A DNA stretch of 64,000 nt from Myxococcota bacterium (GTDB taxonomy: Bacteria > Myxococcota_A > UBA9160 > SMWR01). The stretch is from contig JAKVBI010000001.1 of NCBI GenBank assembly GCA_022447545.1, forward strand, positions 210,553-274,552. Reading direction: 5' to 3'. Under the pieces are notes generated by a model. It was given only the letters and a program-made list of their open reading frames with translations, made no database searches and had not been told where the DNA came from. Shown one piece after another: positions 16,793 to 25,021 of the stretch (its first letter is position 1; every line of letters begins with the position of its first letter). Position numbers and translations under genes: made by a program.

Positions 16793-18523
16793 TTAACCAG
16801 ACGCCTTCTGCGAGAAGAGTTCCTCACGACCTTCGAAACGCTCGTAGGCCTTGGCAATGACGTCCGGTTCCACATCGAACACAACATTGGCCGGTCCAAT
16901 GGCATCCTGCTTCATGCAGTCCGGCATCTGGTCAGGGTCCCTCGAGAAGCCCGCTCGATCGTTGAACTCCCACTCGTCCTCGAGGCACTTCCAGCCGATG
17001 TCAGCCACCTGCTCGCGTGTGATCTCCTCGCCATAGAGCAGGCTGTAGAACTCCGCGATGTTCGTGATGTTGGGCTGCAAGAACTGGCAGAAACCGGACG
17101 AATCTGTGGCTGCGTTGACGACCTGGGACTCCTGAGAAGCCTGGGCCAGCTCGTCCACGGGCAGCCCCGGGTTCACGATCAGTCCCGCCGTGTGATCCGC
17201 ACCCTGGGGGCTGGTCGCGTAGGTGATCCCCGTGGCCTTGAGGGGCCGCGGATCCCAGGCCGGGATCGCCTGGCCTCGGACAGTGGGCACTCGGTGATGC
17301 TTCTGGCGCTTGCCCGTGGCCACGGCACCATTGCCAATGGCTTTACCGAGGTCGGTCCCCTCAGCGATCTCCCGCAGGATTCGCTTGGCGCCCTCCGCGT
17401 CGCCGAACTCCATCCCCCCCGAGTCCATGTAGATCGCCAGAGCCGCGCCCGTTTCGATGGTGTCGAGGCCCAGCTCGTCACACAGACGGTCGAGATCGGC
17501 GACATCCTCCCAGCTGGCGATCGCGCAGTTGGCACCGAGGAGTGTCAGGGTCTCGAACTCCAGCGCTGACGTTCGATAGTTGCCGTCCTTGTCGTGCACC
17601 ACGTTGCTGCATTGCACGATGCAGCCCGTCATGCAGTTGTGCATTCCGCCGCCATAGGTCTCGAAGCTCTCGACAATACGAGCCCCGTCCAGAGTCTCGG
17701 CATCGGGAGAGCTTCCCTCGGTTCGGTTCTTGTAGGGGAACGTGCTCAGCATGTTGGCAACCGGGACCACGGAGCTGGTACCCGTCTTGAACATCTGGGG
17801 CCCCTCGGTGTAGTCCTTGGTGTACGCCTTGCACAACTGCATGAACTCTTTGCGCTTTGCGGGCTGGCGCGTGGGATTCTTGCCGGGCTCGACAGACACA
17901 TACTTGAGCCCCTTGCTTCCCATCACCGCACCCAAACCACCGCGGGCCGCATGTCGTGCAGGGCGACGCTCCTGATCCTGGTCGGTACAGGCCACCGAGG
18001 CACCGGAAAGCTTCATCTCGCCTGCGGGTCCGATGGAAATGAAAGAAGTGGTCCCGCTGTAGCGCTCACTCAAGTGTTCGATGAGCGCGTAGTTCCACAT
18101 TCCCTTGCAGTCGTCGGCTTCCACGACCACCGCGCCCTCCTCGTTGACCTCGACCGCATAGCGCTTGTCAGGATCGGCGGGCTGGCCTGTGACGATCACG
18201 GCCCGGTAGCCGAGCTTCATGAGGTCCTGGCCAGGATTGCCGCCCGCATTGGCCTCTTTGATGCCTCCGGTCAACGGGCTCTTGCCCCCGATGGAGATTC
18301 GCCCGGAAGTGGGCGCCGCAGTGCCGGACAACACACCAGGCGCCATGACCAGCACATTGTCGGGACCCAGGGGATCGCAGTCGGCGGGGCACTCGGCCAA
18401 CAGAATCGCAGCCGATAGCGCGCGGCCGCCCAGCAGCTTCCAAGCGTCGGGATAGGGCTCAGTCGTAGCGGCGAGCTGGGTCATATCGATGCGGATCAGA
18501 CGGTCGTTCGACGGTCCACTCAT
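16793..18523 (-). CDS. Aldehyde:ferredoxin oxidoreductase family (tungstopterin enzyme)
   Basis: 576 residues, normal length for AOR. The N-terminal domain has the cofactor-binding LGGRALSA and SGRISIGGKSPLTGG. The 4Fe-4S cysteines appear as NCMTGCIVQC (297, 301, 305), with the fourth in DSSGFCQF near 490. The spacing is CX3CX3C, not the CX2CX3C of Pyrococcus AOR, which suggests a divergent subfamily whose substrate may not be a simple aldehyde. No signal peptide is present, so it is cytosolic. A strong AAGGAG site precedes the ATG. The MoaD-like gene upstream and two MoeA genes downstream on the same strand form a cofactor-plus-enzyme module. No separate ferredoxin-like subunit is adjacent. 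Confidence 0.92.
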   Translation of the reverse strand: MSGPSNDRLIRIDMTQLAATTEPYPDAWKLLGGRALSAAILLAECPADCDPLGPDNVLVMAPGVLSGTAAPTSGRISIGGKSPLTGGIKEANAGGNPGQDLMKLGYRAVIVTGQPADPDKRYAVEVNEEGAVVVEADDCKGMWNYALIEHLSERYSGTTSFISIGPAGEMKLSGASVACTDQDQERRPARHAARGGLGAVMGSKGLKYVSVEPGKNPTRQPAKRKEFMQLCKAYTKDYTEGPQMFKTGTSSVVPVANMLSTFPYKNRTEGSSPDAETLDGARIVESFETYGGGMHNCMTGCIVQCSNVVHDKDGNYRTSALEFETLTLLGANCAIASWEDVADLDRLCDELGLDTIETGAALAIYMDSGGMEFGDAEGAKRILREIAEGTDLGKAIGNGAVATGKRQKHHRVPTVRGQAIPAWDPRPLKATGITYATSPQGADHTAGLIVNPGLPVDELAQASQESQVVNAATDSSGFCQFLQPNITNIAEFYSLLYGEEITREQVADIGWKCLEDEWEFNDRAGFSRDPDQMPDCMKQDAIGPANVVFDVEPDVIAKAYERFEGREELFSQKASG

Positions 18524-18587
18524 CTTGATTCTCCTTGCTGGCTCTAAGGTTGGCAGGATACCAAAATCGAAAGTAACGCTGAGTCAG

Positions 18588-18628
18588 CCCATCCCAGACA
18601 CGCAGTGGAAACGCAGCACCGGGATGGG
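18588..18628. repeat. 8-base inverted repeat upstream of the AOR gene
   Basis: CCCATCCC at 18588-18595 is matched by GGGATGGG at 18621-18628, with a 25-base spacer that itself contains two CGCAG copies. It lies in the 142-base gap between the MoaD-like gene and AOR, about 65 bases upstream of the AOR ATG. It could be an operator dyad or an RNA hairpin. There is no uridine run after it, so a simple intrinsic terminator is unlikely. Confidence 0.4.
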
Positions 18629-18665
18629 AACAGCAGGCTGTACTGCGGAAATTCCCTGTGGAGGG

Positions 18666-18935
18666 CTAGCCCCCGGCCACGGCAGCCAGCACCTCGAGTT
18701 CATCGTCGGGGTTCAGCTTTGTGTCGATGGCCGACCGGTCGATCTCGACCCCGTTGATGAAAAGCTGCACGAACCGATGGACCCGCCCCTCGGGGTCGAA
18801 GACCTGATCGCGAAAACCCGGAAAGACGGCCTCCACCGCATGGATGCAGTCGGCGACGGTGGATCCCTCCACAGCGACCTGTGCCTCGCCCTTCGTCGTC
18901 CCGCGGTAGGCGGGGGGAATGTTCACCTGCGGCAT
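18666..18935 (-). CDS. MoaD/ThiS-type sulfur-carrier protein
   Basis: 89 residues ending in a di-glycine (AAVAGG), the hallmark of ubiquitin-fold sulfur carriers. The beta-grasp pattern is visible, with VQLFINGVEI and DDELEVLAAVAGG. The start at 18935 is fixed by an AGGAGGG ribosome site four bases upstream; the frame is open for 22 more codons but lacks such a site. MoaD-like proteins carry the thiocarboxylate sulfur for the pterin dithiolene. Its place 142 bases upstream of AOR suggests that it serves the tungsten/molybdenum cofactor. Partner genes such as moaE or an E1-like enzyme are not in the window. Confidence 0.85.
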   Translation of the reverse strand: MPQVNIPPAYRGTTKGEAQVAVEGSTVADCIHAVEAVFPGFRDQVFDPEGRVHRFVQLFINGVEIDRSAIDTKLNPDDELEVLAAVAGG

Positions 18936-19028
18936 GTCGCCCTCCTGTGGGCCGGCAGTGTAGCCCCGGAAAACGAGTTCCATCAGCCTCCCCGCCGCCA
19001 TCTCGTCCAGCCTTCGGCTCGAGTGCCC

Positions 19029-20540
19029 TCAGCGGAAAAGAACGACAGGCTCGGGAATGGCGACCTTGACCGGCTCATCGGGCGGCAGGGCACCCACCGC
19101 CGGCAGTTCGTTAGCCACCGCGGTTTCCGGGAGGCTCCAGGCGTTCCCAACCCGGTCGCTCACATCCGAAAGACTCTCACCCGCTCGGGACACCGCGACA
19201 CGCAGACGGGTGACCTGAAGTGACGCCCGCTGCTCATCGCTGAGGCGGCGAAAGCTGGCAGCCGAGGCGACGAAGTGTCTGCGCGTCGCATCGAAGGAAC
19301 GAGCGGGAGCAGCGCCCGTCAGACGAAAGATCAGCCCCTCGTGCTCGACCCACGTCAGGTCGAGGTACACCTGCCCATTCCCCCTTAGAGCCGCTACAAC
19401 GTGATAAGCAGGCGCTCCCCCGAGCGTAAACGCCTCTCCCTCGCCCCGTTCGAAACGAACCGCTTCGGAAAGCTCGGCGAAGAATGCGTCGGCGGCTTCC
19501 GCTGGCGGACCCGGGTGCGAAGCGATTTCCAGGACCAGCCTCGCTCGGCCGTCGGGCGCCTCGGCGGCCACTAGGTTCCTCTGATTGATCAGAGTCCATC
19601 CCTCGGGGAAAGCGAGCGCGAAATCGAGATCGGGGTGAAGAAAACGCGAACCCTCGAAGACCCCTTCGGCCGGGTTCGTGCCCAGCAACAAACCGTCGAG
19701 CCTCGCGAGAAAGGCTCGCCGACCTGGCGATAGTTCCGCGACACGCGTCCACTCGATTTCGCCGCTGTCTGCACGCGTCGTCTCCACGCGCTCGGGTGTC
19801 GAAGGATGTGTATCGAAGAAGTGGAGGCCCGTACCCTCACCCTCCTCTTGCAGAGAGTTTTCCTTCTCCAGAGTCGTCAGAAAATCCGAGAGGCCGATGG
19901 GGTCATAGCCCGCCTTCGCCGCGATGCGCTGACCGAGTTGATCCGCTTCGCGCTCCTGGTCTCGACCATGCGCAGCGATGACCCCCTGGCCCGCCAGGTT
20001 GAAGGGCGTTTCGATCACATCTCCCACGGTGCCGCCCACGATCCCTCCAACGACCCGCGCCGGCAGAACCAGCAGGCCCACCCCAGCCCTGCGGGTCTGC
20101 TGCTGGGCGTGGTGCAGAGCCGCCACGTGACCGATCTCATGGGCCAGGACGTTGGCGAGTTCGTCCTCGGAATTCGTAATGGCCAGCAGACCCCGTGATA
20201 CGTAGATATGACCACCGGGCAACGCGAAGGCGTTGGCTTCGGGTAAATCAACGATCCGAAAAGAGTAGGGGACGTCGCGACGAGGCGAGTGCGCGGCAAG
20301 GCGTTCCCCAACCGCGGCCACGTAGGACTCGAGGGCTTCGTCCTCGACCCGCCCCATCTGCTGCTCGACCTGCTCGGCCGCCTGAGCGCCGATTTCGATC
20401 TCCTTCTGGGAGTTCATCAGCACCACTTGTCGGCGACCGGTGGCGGGGTTGACCGCACAGGCGCACAGCATCAGGGTGAACAAGATCCACGCGAGGCCGG
20501 GAAGAGGGGCCGAGAATGGCCGACGGTGGCTCGCGTCCAT
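19029..20540 (-). CDS. M48-family (Ste24-like) metalloprotease lipoprotein
   Basis: 503 residues. The N-terminus is a lipoprotein signal with hydrophobic core and lipobox LCAC, so it is likely anchored to an envelope membrane facing the periplasm. The catalytic zinc motif is HEIGH in VLAHEIGHVAALHHA, with the third ligand in the EREADQLG segment. This layout matches BepA/LoiP-like periplasmic proteases that degrade or help assemble outer-membrane proteins. The C-terminal 250 residues lack a clear TPR and are of unknown fold. I chose the ATG at 20540 because it gives a proper signal peptide. Confidence 0.88.
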   Translation of the reverse strand: MDASHRRPFSAPLPGLAWILFTLMLCACAVNPATGRRQVVLMNSQKEIEIGAQAAEQVEQQMGRVEDEALESYVAAVGERLAAHSPRRDVPYSFRIVDLPEANAFALPGGHIYVSRGLLAITNSEDELANVLAHEIGHVAALHHAQQQTRRAGVGLLVLPARVVGGIVGGTVGDVIETPFNLAGQGVIAAHGRDQEREADQLGQRIAAKAGYDPIGLSDFLTTLEKENSLQEEGEGTGLHFFDTHPSTPERVETTRADSGEIEWTRVAELSPGRRAFLARLDGLLLGTNPAEGVFEGSRFLHPDLDFALAFPEGWTLINQRNLVAAEAPDGRARLVLEIASHPGPPAEAADAFFAELSEAVRFERGEGEAFTLGGAPAYHVVAALRGNGQVYLDLTWVEHEGLIFRLTGAAPARSFDATRRHFVASAASFRRLSDEQRASLQVTRLRVAVSRAGESLSDVSDRVGNAWSLPETAVANELPAVGALPPDEPVKVAIPEPVVLFR

Positions 20541-20948
20541 GGCGTGCGAGGGTATCCCGCCAGGTCTCCGCCGCGAGGCCGCCGTCCCACGGCCGGGGGA
20601 CACCACCACACGCCGATGGGGGCGGCCCGGGGCTATCCCCACGGGGTCGTCCGCCAGGAACCGAGGGCCCGACCGTCTCGGTGCGCGAGAGGCGATCCCC
20701 CGGGGGGAGGCACCCTTCGAAGGTGGAGAATTGGGGTTGCCCGAGTCGTCAGAGGGCTACACTTCCTCGGTCCGATCGCTCTCCGCCCTGCTCCAACTCG
20801 AAGTGGCAAGGCTCGCAACGGAAACGAGCGGCACGAACCCCGCTCTGAAGATCACGTCAGAAGAGCGCCAGGACCGATGCCACCCAGGCCGTCAGTGGGT
20901 AGGGCAGGATTGAAACGGGTCGAGTCGCGATCAGAGGACGGGAGTCGA
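20541..20948. other. Divergent intergenic region, no gene seen
   Basis: About 400 bases between the divergent M48 protease and DHH phosphoesterase genes. It is very GC-rich, with open frames in several phases that lack ribosome sites and recognisable protein. It must hold both promoters, but I could not pick convincing -35/-10 pairs. Confidence 0.5.
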
Positions 20949-22334
20949 GTGGGTCGTCGAATCATCGTCTGCGATGGGGCCGAGTTGGCCCGCTTGTGGG
21001 GTCGCATTGGAGCGGCGGACGACGAGGTTCTCACCTGGATCCCGCGCGAGAAGGAATCCCGTGCTCGCCCCCCTGGTTTCCACGCCCTGCAACAGGGGCG
21101 CAGCGCCGAGTCGATCTCCCGTCTGGAGCCAGAAGATGGAGACGAATTCGCCCTGGTCAGCGAAGACGCCCCCTTCATCCGCGCCACGATCTCCGCCATC
21201 GACGAGGCAGCCCCCTGGGCCCCTGTTTTGGTGTTGTCGGACAAGGTCGACAGCGACGAATTGCCCGAGCACCCGTGCCTGCTCCGAGCTGGCCTCCGCT
21301 CCCTGATCCGAGACGACATCGATCAGGAATTCTCCCATCTCGCCAACCTGCAGCGGGTGGTGGACCTCCGGAATCTGATCGAGCCCCTGGACAAGCTCGG
21401 CATCATGCTCCAGCCCGACCCGGACCCCGACGGAATCGCCTGCGGCTACGCGCTGCGCCTGTTGCTCGGCCGCAAACGCCCCACGGCACCCCTCATCTCC
21501 TTCGGCGAGGTCAAACGGCCCGAGAATCGAGCCATGGTCGAGGCGCTGGGAATCGACGTACGAACCGTGACCCCGGAGGAATTGGAAGAGTTCGATGGCC
21601 TCGCGCTCGTCGACGTTCAGCCCACGGTCTTTGGGGAGAGCCCGCCGGAACGTGTCCGCTCGGTCGACGTGGTGATCGATCACCACCCCGAGCGCAACGG
21701 CTACCAGGCAACGATCCGCGACATCCGCCCCAGCTACGGCTCCACGGCAACGATTCTGACCGAATACATTCGGGCAGTCGGAATGGAGATCAACCCCCGC
21801 CTGGCCACCGCCCTCGTATATGGAATCAAGAGTGACACGCAATTGCTGGGACGAGAGACGAGCCGCCAGGACATCGCCGCCTTCTCGTACCTCCACGCGT
21901 TCCACAGCCCAGCCATTCTGAGGCGCATCGAGCGCCCCCAGCTTCCCAGCGATGGCCTGCGGGCCCTCGGGCGCGCCCTTTCAAATACGACGGTCGAGGA
22001 GGGAATCCACCTACTGGTGCTCGGAAGGGTCCGGGAAGACGTCATCCCTCAGGTTGCGGATCTCGGCCTCCAGGCCGAGGGAGCCGAGTGGGCGATTGCA
22101 GCTGGAATCGTAAATTCCGACCTCGTCTTCTCGGTTCGCAACGTGGGGCATGTGCGTGCCGCCGGCGAAGTCGTGCGGGCGGTCGTCGAAGGTCTGGGAG
22201 TGGGTGGGGGGCACCGCTCCATGGCGAAAGGCATCATCCCCCTCAAGGCGTTCCGCGAGGTCTACGGAAACACGCGTCGCGAAACGATCCGAACCGCACT
22301 CCTCGACGCCTTCCTCAACGCCATCCAGGGCTGA
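20949..22334 (+). CDS. DHH/DHHA1 family phosphoesterase
   Basis: 461 residues from a GTG preceded by GGGAG. The DHH domain starts near residue 140: DPDPDGIA provides the first metal-binding aspartates and VVIDHHPERN is the signature. The C-terminal DHHA1 domain ends with GGGHRSMAKGII. The family includes nanoRNases and cyclic-dinucleotide phosphodiesterases as well as exopolyphosphatases. The first 130 residues form a separate domain (RIIVCDGAEL start, then LSDKVDSDE) of unclear identity, perhaps a nucleotide-binding fold. Whether the substrate is oligoribonucleotide or a dinucleotide cannot be told. An in-frame ATG at 20877 is an alternative start. Confidence 0.87.
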   Translation: MGRRIIVCDGAELARLWGRIGAADDEVLTWIPREKESRARPPGFHALQQGRSAESISRLEPEDGDEFALVSEDAPFIRATISAIDEAAPWAPVLVLSDKVDSDELPEHPCLLRAGLRSLIRDDIDQEFSHLANLQRVVDLRNLIEPLDKLGIMLQPDPDPDGIACGYALRLLLGRKRPTAPLISFGEVKRPENRAMVEALGIDVRTVTPEELEEFDGLALVDVQPTVFGESPPERVRSVDVVIDHHPERNGYQATIRDIRPSYGSTATILTEYIRAVGMEINPRLATALVYGIKSDTQLLGRETSRQDIAAFSYLHAFHSPAILRRIERPQLPSDGLRALGRALSNTTVEEGIHLLVLGRVREDVIPQVADLGLQAEGAEWAIAAGIVNSDLVFSVRNVGHVRAAGEVVRAVVEGLGVGGGHRSMAKGIIPLKAFREVYGNTRRETIRTALLDAFLNAIQG

Positions 22335-22371
22335 TCCGGCGGTCGCTCGCCCGCGAGCCTCAACGGCGCGC

Positions 22372-23868
22372 CTAGGCGAGGGTCAAGAGATCGTGAGCGC
22401 CCCGCATGCGCTCGGGAATGTCGACTCCGATGGGGCAGGCCCCCGTGCACGGCGCGCTACAGCTCGCACAGATCGATGCATTCTTCTCGAGCGCCGCGTA
22501 GTGGGACATGGCCTCCCTCTCCCACCCGTAGTCCTCGAAGTACATCCGGTGGCGCAGCACGTCGTTGACGGCCAGTTGACCCGAACACGATCCAAGGCAG
22601 TCACCGCAGTGGGGAGCACAATGGGTGCCCGCCGTCAGTGCATCGTACTTCTCCAGCAGGGCAAGATCATCGGGCTCCAGGGTCTTCCCAGAGGCGTAGA
22701 GGTACTCATCTACGTGTTGCATTTCAAAGAACGAGATCACCGCCGCAGAAACATCTCGGTTCGAAAGCACCCACTTGAGCGCAGCCTGGGAATAGGAATC
22801 CGACTCGGGCCGGTTCATCATGAGGCCACGGTGCTTCGCCCCCTTGAGGGTCTTCATGGCGACGACGCCCATGTCCTGCTCGCGCCGGGCCCGGGAGATG
22901 ATCTCGGGCTGGTTCTTCCACACTCCGTGGTGGTAGGCGAGCATCATCACATCGAATCGCCCGGAGTCGATGGCCGCGTTGGCGACCTGCTCCAGGTTCG
23001 GAGTGTGACTCGAGAACCCGAGAAACCGGACCTTGCCCTCTTCCTTGAGCCGGTCGAAGGCTTCATGAACGTTGGGGTCCATCAGCCGTGAGACCTGATC
23101 GCACGAATGGATGTGGACGAGGTCGACGTAATCCGTGTCGAGTCGGCGCAGACTGTCCTCGATGACCCGTTTGTACTCCGGAACCGGAGTCCCCATCGGA
23201 AGGTGACCCGAGGGCGTGCAGAATTTCGTTGCGACAAAGAGGCGATCACGGACCCCTCGGATTGCGCGCCCCATGGCCTGCTCGCTCCCGGATCCCGCGT
23301 AGTCGGGAGACGTGTCGAAGTAGTTGACGCCACGTTCGATCGCCCGGCGTGCGATTCGCTCTCCGAGTTCACCCGTGATACGGCCAGTTCCGAGCACGAT
23401 GTCGGAGATCTCCCATCCCGTGCGTCCGAACCTCCGATGATCTCGGATCCGAGCCTCCCTCCAGTCGCTACTCCAGTCCGGGTGGGTGGTGATCACAGAA
23501 CTGTCCTGGATGATGGCAATCTCTCGCCAAGACCTTCCACTTCCAAGACCCATCAGACCCCGCGCGGTCGCGGCAACGGCTCCGACCCCCCACGTACCCA
23601 CAGCCACACCCACCCCCGCACCACTCCCTTTCAAGAAGGAACGGCGCTCGGAATCGACGGCATCGTGTCTGCGCGGCAGCCAGAACCGGACGGCGAAGAA
23701 GGCCACGAGGGGAACAATTGCCAGCGCCCCGAGAAGCTTCGAGATCTGCCCCACGCGATCTGTAAGACCAATGGGAATCACGTAGAGCACGGGACCGGCC
23801 AGGAAGTAACCCATCACTGCTGCGCTGATGAGAAGTAGCGGAACCAAAAAACTCGCTTTCCGGTGCAC
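22372..23868 (-). CDS. Membrane-anchored aldo/keto reductase with C-terminal cysteine clusters
   Basis: About 498 residues. Two hydrophobic segments (about residues 6-27 and 43-62) are followed by a twin-arginine-like motif ERRSFLK and a further hydrophobic stretch. The aldo/keto reductase barrel follows (about 145-400) with the tetrad region NYFDTSPDYAGSG, a lysine in ATKF and histidine in VHIHS. The last 90 residues have two cysteine groups, CGDCLGSC and CASCSAPCTGACP, which look like iron-sulfur ligands. It may be an oxidoreductase passing electrons between NADPH chemistry and a cluster. I chose a GTG at 23868 preceded by GGAGGGG; an ATG at 23931 would overlap the divergent gene's start. 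Confidence 0.83.
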   Translation of the reverse strand: MHRKASFLVPLLLISAAVMGYFLAGPVLYVIPIGLTDRVGQISKLLGALAIVPLVAFFAVRFWLPRRHDAVDSERRSFLKGSGAGVGVAVGTWGVGAVAATARGLMGLGSGRSWREIAIIQDSSVITTHPDWSSDWREARIRDHRRFGRTGWEISDIVLGTGRITGELGERIARRAIERGVNYFDTSPDYAGSGSEQAMGRAIRGVRDRLFVATKFCTPSGHLPMGTPVPEYKRVIEDSLRRLDTDYVDLVHIHSCDQVSRLMDPNVHEAFDRLKEEGKVRFLGFSSHTPNLEQVANAAIDSGRFDVMMLAYHHGVWKNQPEIISRARREQDMGVVAMKTLKGAKHRGLMMNRPESDSYSQAALKWVLSNRDVSAAVISFFEMQHVDEYLYASGKTLEPDDLALLEKYDALTAGTHCAPHCGDCLGSCSGQLAVNDVLRHRMYFEDYGWEREAMSHYAALEKNASICASCSAPCTGACPIGVDIPERMRGAHDLLTLA

Positions 23869-23929
23869 GAACCCCTCCAATCGATTGAATCGAGGCGAAT
23901 GGGGAATATAGCTCGACGTCCGGCCGCAC

Positions 23930-24478
23930 ATGGCAACCCGCTATGCTGACTGCGTGAACACCCTCCACACGGCTGCAGCACGCTTCCTTGGAGCCACCGC
24001 AATCCAGACGCGCCACCGGATGGGCGTCGAACTCGCCTTTCGCCTGGAGCGCTCCCACCTTGGCGTCGATCTCATCGAAGACTTCGCGAGTCTCGGGCCA
24101 ACCCGGACCGTCGACGCCGTCAAAGGCCTGGGCAAAGTCCTGCGCGTGCTGCGCGCTGCTCGCGTGGCACGGCCCAGCAATTCGCTGACACTGGCCGGAA
24201 ACCCCGAACGCGCCTCGACTCTCCTGGCCCGGGCAGAGGGCGCCTCCATGCGCTTGCACTTGCGGGCGCGCTTCGAGCTGCGATTCATTGCCTGGACGGA
24301 GTCTGGAGTAGAGACGGTCGAAGACGTCACCAGCGTCAATGAGCACGAAGACGCCTACTACATCCAACGCAGAGGAGCGCGCTCCCCCAAGCGCTTCGAG
24401 CGCTCTGAGATCATCCGGCACCAAACGGAACAGAAGCGCTGGCATGAAGTCGTCGACATCGAACGCACGGGAATCTAA
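23930..24478 (+). CDS. Conserved hypothetical protein
   Basis: 182 residues, soluble, with no motif I recognise. The sequence is amphipathic and rich in arginine and glutamate, with predicted helices in the first 100 residues and a strand-rich C-terminal part (FELRFIAWTES and after). A GTG at 23954 is an alternative start. It precedes the MaoC-type hydratase gene by 10 bases and may be co-transcribed with it. Codon usage is like its neighbours, so I accept it as real, but without a function. Confidence 0.6.
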   Translation: MATRYADCVNTLHTAAARFLGATAIQTRHRMGVELAFRLERSHLGVDLIEDFASLGPTRTVDAVKGLGKVLRVLRAARVARPSNSLTLAGNPERASTLLARAEGASMRLHLRARFELRFIAWTESGVETVEDVTSVNEHEDAYYIQRRGARSPKRFERSEIIRHQTEQKRWHEVVDIERTGI

Positions 24479-24488
24479 GGTTGCCGGC

Positions 24489-24956
24489 ATGCCCGTCCAG
24501 ACGACCATTCCCAGCGTTTCCGCCATTCGGGAATTCGTCGGCAAGGAACTGGGCGTCAGCGACTGGATTCAGATCGACCAGCAGCGCATCAATGACTTTG
24601 CCCAAGCCACCGACGATCACCAATGGATCCATTGCGATGCGGAGAGAGCAGCTCGGGAATCGCCCTTTGGAACCACGGTCGCTCACGGCTACCTGACCTT
24701 GGCGCTCGCCCCCACCTTGCTGCGAGAGATCGTGACCGTGGAGGGAATGACCTCGGCACTGAATGCTGGCTGCGAAAAGGTTCGCCTGTCCACTCCAGTG
24801 CTCGCGGGCGCGCGACTTCGCATGTCTGCAAGTTTGGCAAATGCACGGCGCATCCCCGGAAGCGGCATGCGGACCACTCTTTCGCTCACTTTCGAGATCG
24901 AAGGTGAAGAAAAACCCGCGTGTGTTGCCCGGGTCCACTACATCTATTTCGACTGA
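24489..24956 (+). CDS. MaoC-type (R)-enoyl-CoA hydratase
   Basis: 155 residues, the usual size of a single hotdog MaoC domain. The hydratase signature is present: ATDDHQWIHCD with the catalytic Asp/His pair, followed by PFGTTVAHGYLTLAL. These enzymes hydrate 2-enoyl-CoA to (R)-3-hydroxyacyl-CoA in fatty-acid or polyhydroxyalkanoate metabolism. The ATG at 24489 is preceded by a TAAGGT site; longer upstream frames overlap the preceding gene. The C-terminal strands end VHYIYFD, as in relatives. Confidence 0.9.
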   Translation: MPVQTTIPSVSAIREFVGKELGVSDWIQIDQQRINDFAQATDDHQWIHCDAERAARESPFGTTVAHGYLTLALAPTLLREIVTVEGMTSALNAGCEKVRLSTPVLAGARLRMSASLANARRIPGSGMRTTLSLTFEIEGEEKPACVARVHYIYFD

Positions 24957-25021
24957 ACCCCCAACACAACCCCAAGGCACCACGAGTTGACTCCCCGAAG
25001 CAGCACAACGATCCTCCCGAC

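Noticed and set aside
18524-18665. Possible molybdenum/tungsten cofactor riboswitch before AOR
   Set aside because: I looked for the known Moco RNA conserved segments in the transcript sense and did not see them; only a simple inverted repeat is present.
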